Shown in pieces: positions 14,053 through 15,587 of a stretch of DNA of 15,587 nt (position 1 is the first letter of the stretch; each line of letters opens with the position of its first letter). Under the pieces are notes generated by a model, which was given only the letters and a program-made list of their open reading frames with translations, did no database searches and was not told where the DNA came from. The translations under genes were made by a program, and so were the position numbers. The DNA is from an uncultured Bacteroidales bacterium (GTDB lineage: Bacteria; Bacteroidota; Bacteroidia; Bacteroidales; Paludibacteraceae). Where the stretch lies: NCBI GenBank assembly GCA_903929065.1, contig CAIYTJ010000333.1, forward strand, positions 1 to 15,587. The letters run 5' to 3'.

Positions 14053-14673
14053 ATGGAAGCAACCCAACAACAATTATATAAACAGGCTTACCGGTTAAGC
14101 CTGTTTACCATTTTCTACAACATCATCGAAGGTGTTGTTTCCATGATTATGGGTTATCAGGATGAAACACTTACACTGTTAGGATTTGGAATTGATAGTT
14201 TTATAGAAGTTATGTCAGCCATAGGTATTGCTGTTATGATACTTCGCATTAGAAAGAATCCCGAAAGCCCTGTAAGTACATTTGAAATTAAGGCGCTGAA
14301 AATAACCGGCACAGCATTTTATATGCTTTCTGCCGGTTTATTATTTGGAATAATTCTGAATCTGATAAATCACCATAAACCCGAAACAACCTTTTGGGGA
14401 ATTATTATTTCTGTAATTTCAATTGGTGTGATGGCGAGGCTTTATAGCGCCAAAAAGCATATCGGGAAGCAATTAAACTCTCAAGCCATACTTTCGGATG
14501 CAGAATGTACGAAAATCTGCATATACATGTCTATTGTATTATTAGTTTCGAGCGTTATCTATCAACTCACAGGCTTTGCCTATGCCGACTTGCTTGGAAC
14601 GGCGGGATTAATCTGGTTCTCGGTATCGGAAGGAAAAGAAGCATTTGAAAATGCCGGGGAAGATAAGGAGTGA
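14053..14673 (+). CDS. CDF-like cation transporter family membrane protein with atypical site residues
   Basis: The 206-residue protein has six predicted membrane helices and resembles the transmembrane domain of cation diffusion facilitators (PF01545). It has no C-terminal cytoplasmic metal-sensing domain. The helix 2 motif is GFGIDSFIEV, so D and E take the HxxxD/DxxxD site, and helix 5 has SDAECTKIC, a D-x-x-x-T arrangement instead of H/DxxxD. The same GFGxDSxIE and ADAxCT pattern occurs, from memory, in a distinct CDF-like subfamily of unproven substrate. Its place after the czc genes suggests a role in divalent-metal export. The frame reaches back to a TTG at 13999 inside the preceding hairpin repeat; I use the ATG at 14053, before EATQQQLYKQAYRLSL, where family similarity begins. 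Confidence 0.78.
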   Translation: MEATQQQLYKQAYRLSLFTIFYNIIEGVVSMIMGYQDETLTLLGFGIDSFIEVMSAIGIAVMILRIRKNPESPVSTFEIKALKITGTAFYMLSAGLLFGIILNLINHHKPETTFWGIIISVISIGVMARLYSAKKHIGKQLNSQAILSDAECTKICIYMSIVLLVSSVIYQLTGFAYADLLGTAGLIWFSVSEGKEAFENAGEDKE

Positions 14674-14689
14674 ACCTTGCAGGAAATAA

Positions 14690-15379
14690 TTAAATCAGAT
14701 ATTCTTTTTCGCACCCCGATTTAATCAACAGTTCGTTTATTTCCTTTTTGAGATCGACCATTCTGAGCTCCCGGTCCATAAAATAGCCGTTAAGATGTTT
14801 GTATTGATTTAATGCTTTTTGTAACTCAACTTCCATTTTCTTTCGTTCGGTAACATCAATCATAGTAATCAAACATAAATTGGTATTTTTGGACACAATG
14901 GCATCAATATGAACATACAACGGCTTGTCATTCCTGGAAAGTAATAATAATTCGCAGTTCTCTTTCTGATTATACACAAAAGTTTTAGAAAATAACTGAT
15001 TAAAATCCTCTAATGAATCATGCGAGACATAAAGTCCGAACTGGGTGCCTTTCAATTGACTGCGATTTTTCCCCAGTGTCTCGGCTGCCGAAAAATTCAA
15101 ATCGATAATATTTCCTTCATTCGAAAGCGTTACATAACCGGAAGGGGCAAAATCATATAAATCAGTGTATTTTTCCATGATTGCCTCGGCTTCTTCCCGG
15201 GCTTTCATGAGTTCTTCGTTCTGCATTTCAAGTTCAATCTGATGAACCTGCAGCTCATGTATAAGTTTCGGATGGTCAACTTCAGATATAACTTTACCAG
15301 ACTTTCTGTTTTTCAATTCCTCTTCTGCCTTCTGGCGAAGTTCTAGTGCTTCAGATTTGTCATTCTCTTGTGTTTTCAT
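14690..15379 (-). CDS. PAS-domain protein without visible output domain
   Basis: The 229-residue soluble protein starts with a charged coiled coil (about 10-70) containing ELQVHQIELEMQNEEL, a heptad linker often found before PAS sensors in Bacteroidota and methanogen signalling proteins. One PAS domain follows (about 71-180: YDFAPSGYVTLSNEGNI, then IDVTERKK at the end). A second short coiled coil ends in RELRMVDLKKEINELL. No HisKA, HATPase, GGDEF or DNA-binding domain is present, so it probably acts by pairing with a partner or is a remnant of a larger sensor kinase. No haem- or flavin-binding residues can be assigned. It converges with the CDF-like gene, with 16 bases between the stops and no obvious terminator. 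The upstream neighbour is a paralogue 18 bases away. Confidence 0.8.
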   Translation of the reverse strand: MKTQENDKSEALELRQKAEEELKNRKSGKVISEVDHPKLIHELQVHQIELEMQNEELMKAREEAEAIMEKYTDLYDFAPSGYVTLSNEGNIIDLNFSAAETLGKNRSQLKGTQFGLYVSHDSLEDFNQLFSKTFVYNQKENCELLLLSRNDKPLYVHIDAIVSKNTNLCLITMIDVTERKKMEVELQKALNQYKHLNGYFMDRELRMVDLKKEINELLIKSGCEKEYLI

Positions 15380-15397
15380 GGCTTATATAGATTTATG

Positions 15398-15587
15398 TTA
15401 AGGTAATAAATCAACCGTTTTTTTGAGTTCTATTTCCAGTTTTTTGAGCTCGGAAATATCCGTCATGGTAAACATGCATTTACTATTATCTTTAGATACC
15501 TTTGCATCAACATGAACGCACATTGATTTATCAACTGTATCTGTTTTGTGCAATAAAATCAATTCACAGTTTTCTTTTTCTCTGAGC
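15398..15587 (-). CDS. PAS-domain protein, C-terminal part (cut by window edge)
   Basis: The minus-strand frame is open from the window edge to a TAA at 15398-15400, giving the last 62 residues. They include KENCELILLHKTD, MCVHVDAKVSKDN and FTMTDISELKKLEIELKK. These align with residues 138-190 of the downstream PAS protein (KENCELLLLSRND, YVHIDAIVSKN, ITMIDVTERKKMEVELQK), so the two genes arose by tandem duplication. The protein stops shortly after its PAS domain (TVDLLP), so it too lacks a C-terminal kinase. The N-terminal part lies outside the window and could contain further domains. Only 18 bases, including a second in-frame TAA, separate it from the next ATG, so co-transcription is likely. 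Confidence 0.8.
   Translation of the reverse strand, partial: LREKENCELILLHKTDTVDKSMCVHVDAKVSKDNSKCMFTMTDISELKKLEIELKKTVDLLP

Noticed and set aside
15380..15400. Readthrough or frameshift joining the two PAS genes into one protein
   Set aside because: The frames are the same but two TAA codons (15398-15400 and in the spacer) separate them, and the second gene has its own ATG and N-terminal coiled coil.

Overview
The window looks like a chromosomal segment of a Bacteroidota bacterium, most likely Bacteroidales or a near relative. Three things point there. The 6312-7889 product carries a type IX secretion C-terminal sorting domain. Promoters fit the Bacteroidota pattern TAnnTTTG, and start codons lack Shine-Dalgarno sites. 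The efflux locus has the CzcA-TolC fusion and the small Cys-rich DUF6660-type protein characteristic of this phylum. Base composition is AT-rich throughout and nothing looks recently acquired. No RNA gene, IS element, phage gene or CRISPR array was seen.

Bases 1-5946, minus strand, hold the front of a respiratory complex I operon read from right to left: nuoA, nuoB, a fused nuoCD, nuoH, nuoI, nuoJ, nuoK and the 5' end of nuoL, which is cut by the window edge. nuoE, nuoF and nuoG are absent between nuoCD and nuoH, so the operon makes the quinone and proton-pumping core without the NADH-oxidising arm in cis. Apart from the overlapping nuoA/nuoB junction, every gap between genes is filled with short repetitive DNA: heptamer arrays (K/J, J/I, I/H, CD/B), a nonamer-like array (H/CD) and a pair of inverted C/G-rich palindromes (L/K).

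Bases 5947-6311 are a divergent promoter region. On the right, plus strand, lies a secreted purple-acid-phosphatase-like metallophosphoesterase with a sorting domain for the outer surface (6312-7889).

Bases 7944-14673, plus strand, form a heavy-metal resistance locus. It contains a small exported Cys-rich protein, a 1463-residue inner-membrane RND pump fused to its own TolC-like outer-membrane channel, a lipoprotein periplasmic adaptor, and a CDF-like membrane protein with atypical metal-site residues. The pump retains the D-D-E proton/metal residues of the CzcA (Zn/Co/Cd/Ni-type) group. Together these would move divalent metal from cytoplasm or periplasm out of the cell. No metal-responsive regulator gene is visible in the window.

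Bases 14690-15587, minus strand and convergent with the efflux locus, hold two tandem PAS-domain genes of common origin, the upstream one cut by the window edge. Neither shows a kinase or other output domain in the part visible.

Several starts were moved inward because the longer reading frame opens with a TTG lying inside or beside a promoter, repeat or spacer: nuoA (5946), nuoI (2067), the Cys-rich protein (7944) and the CDF-like protein (14053).
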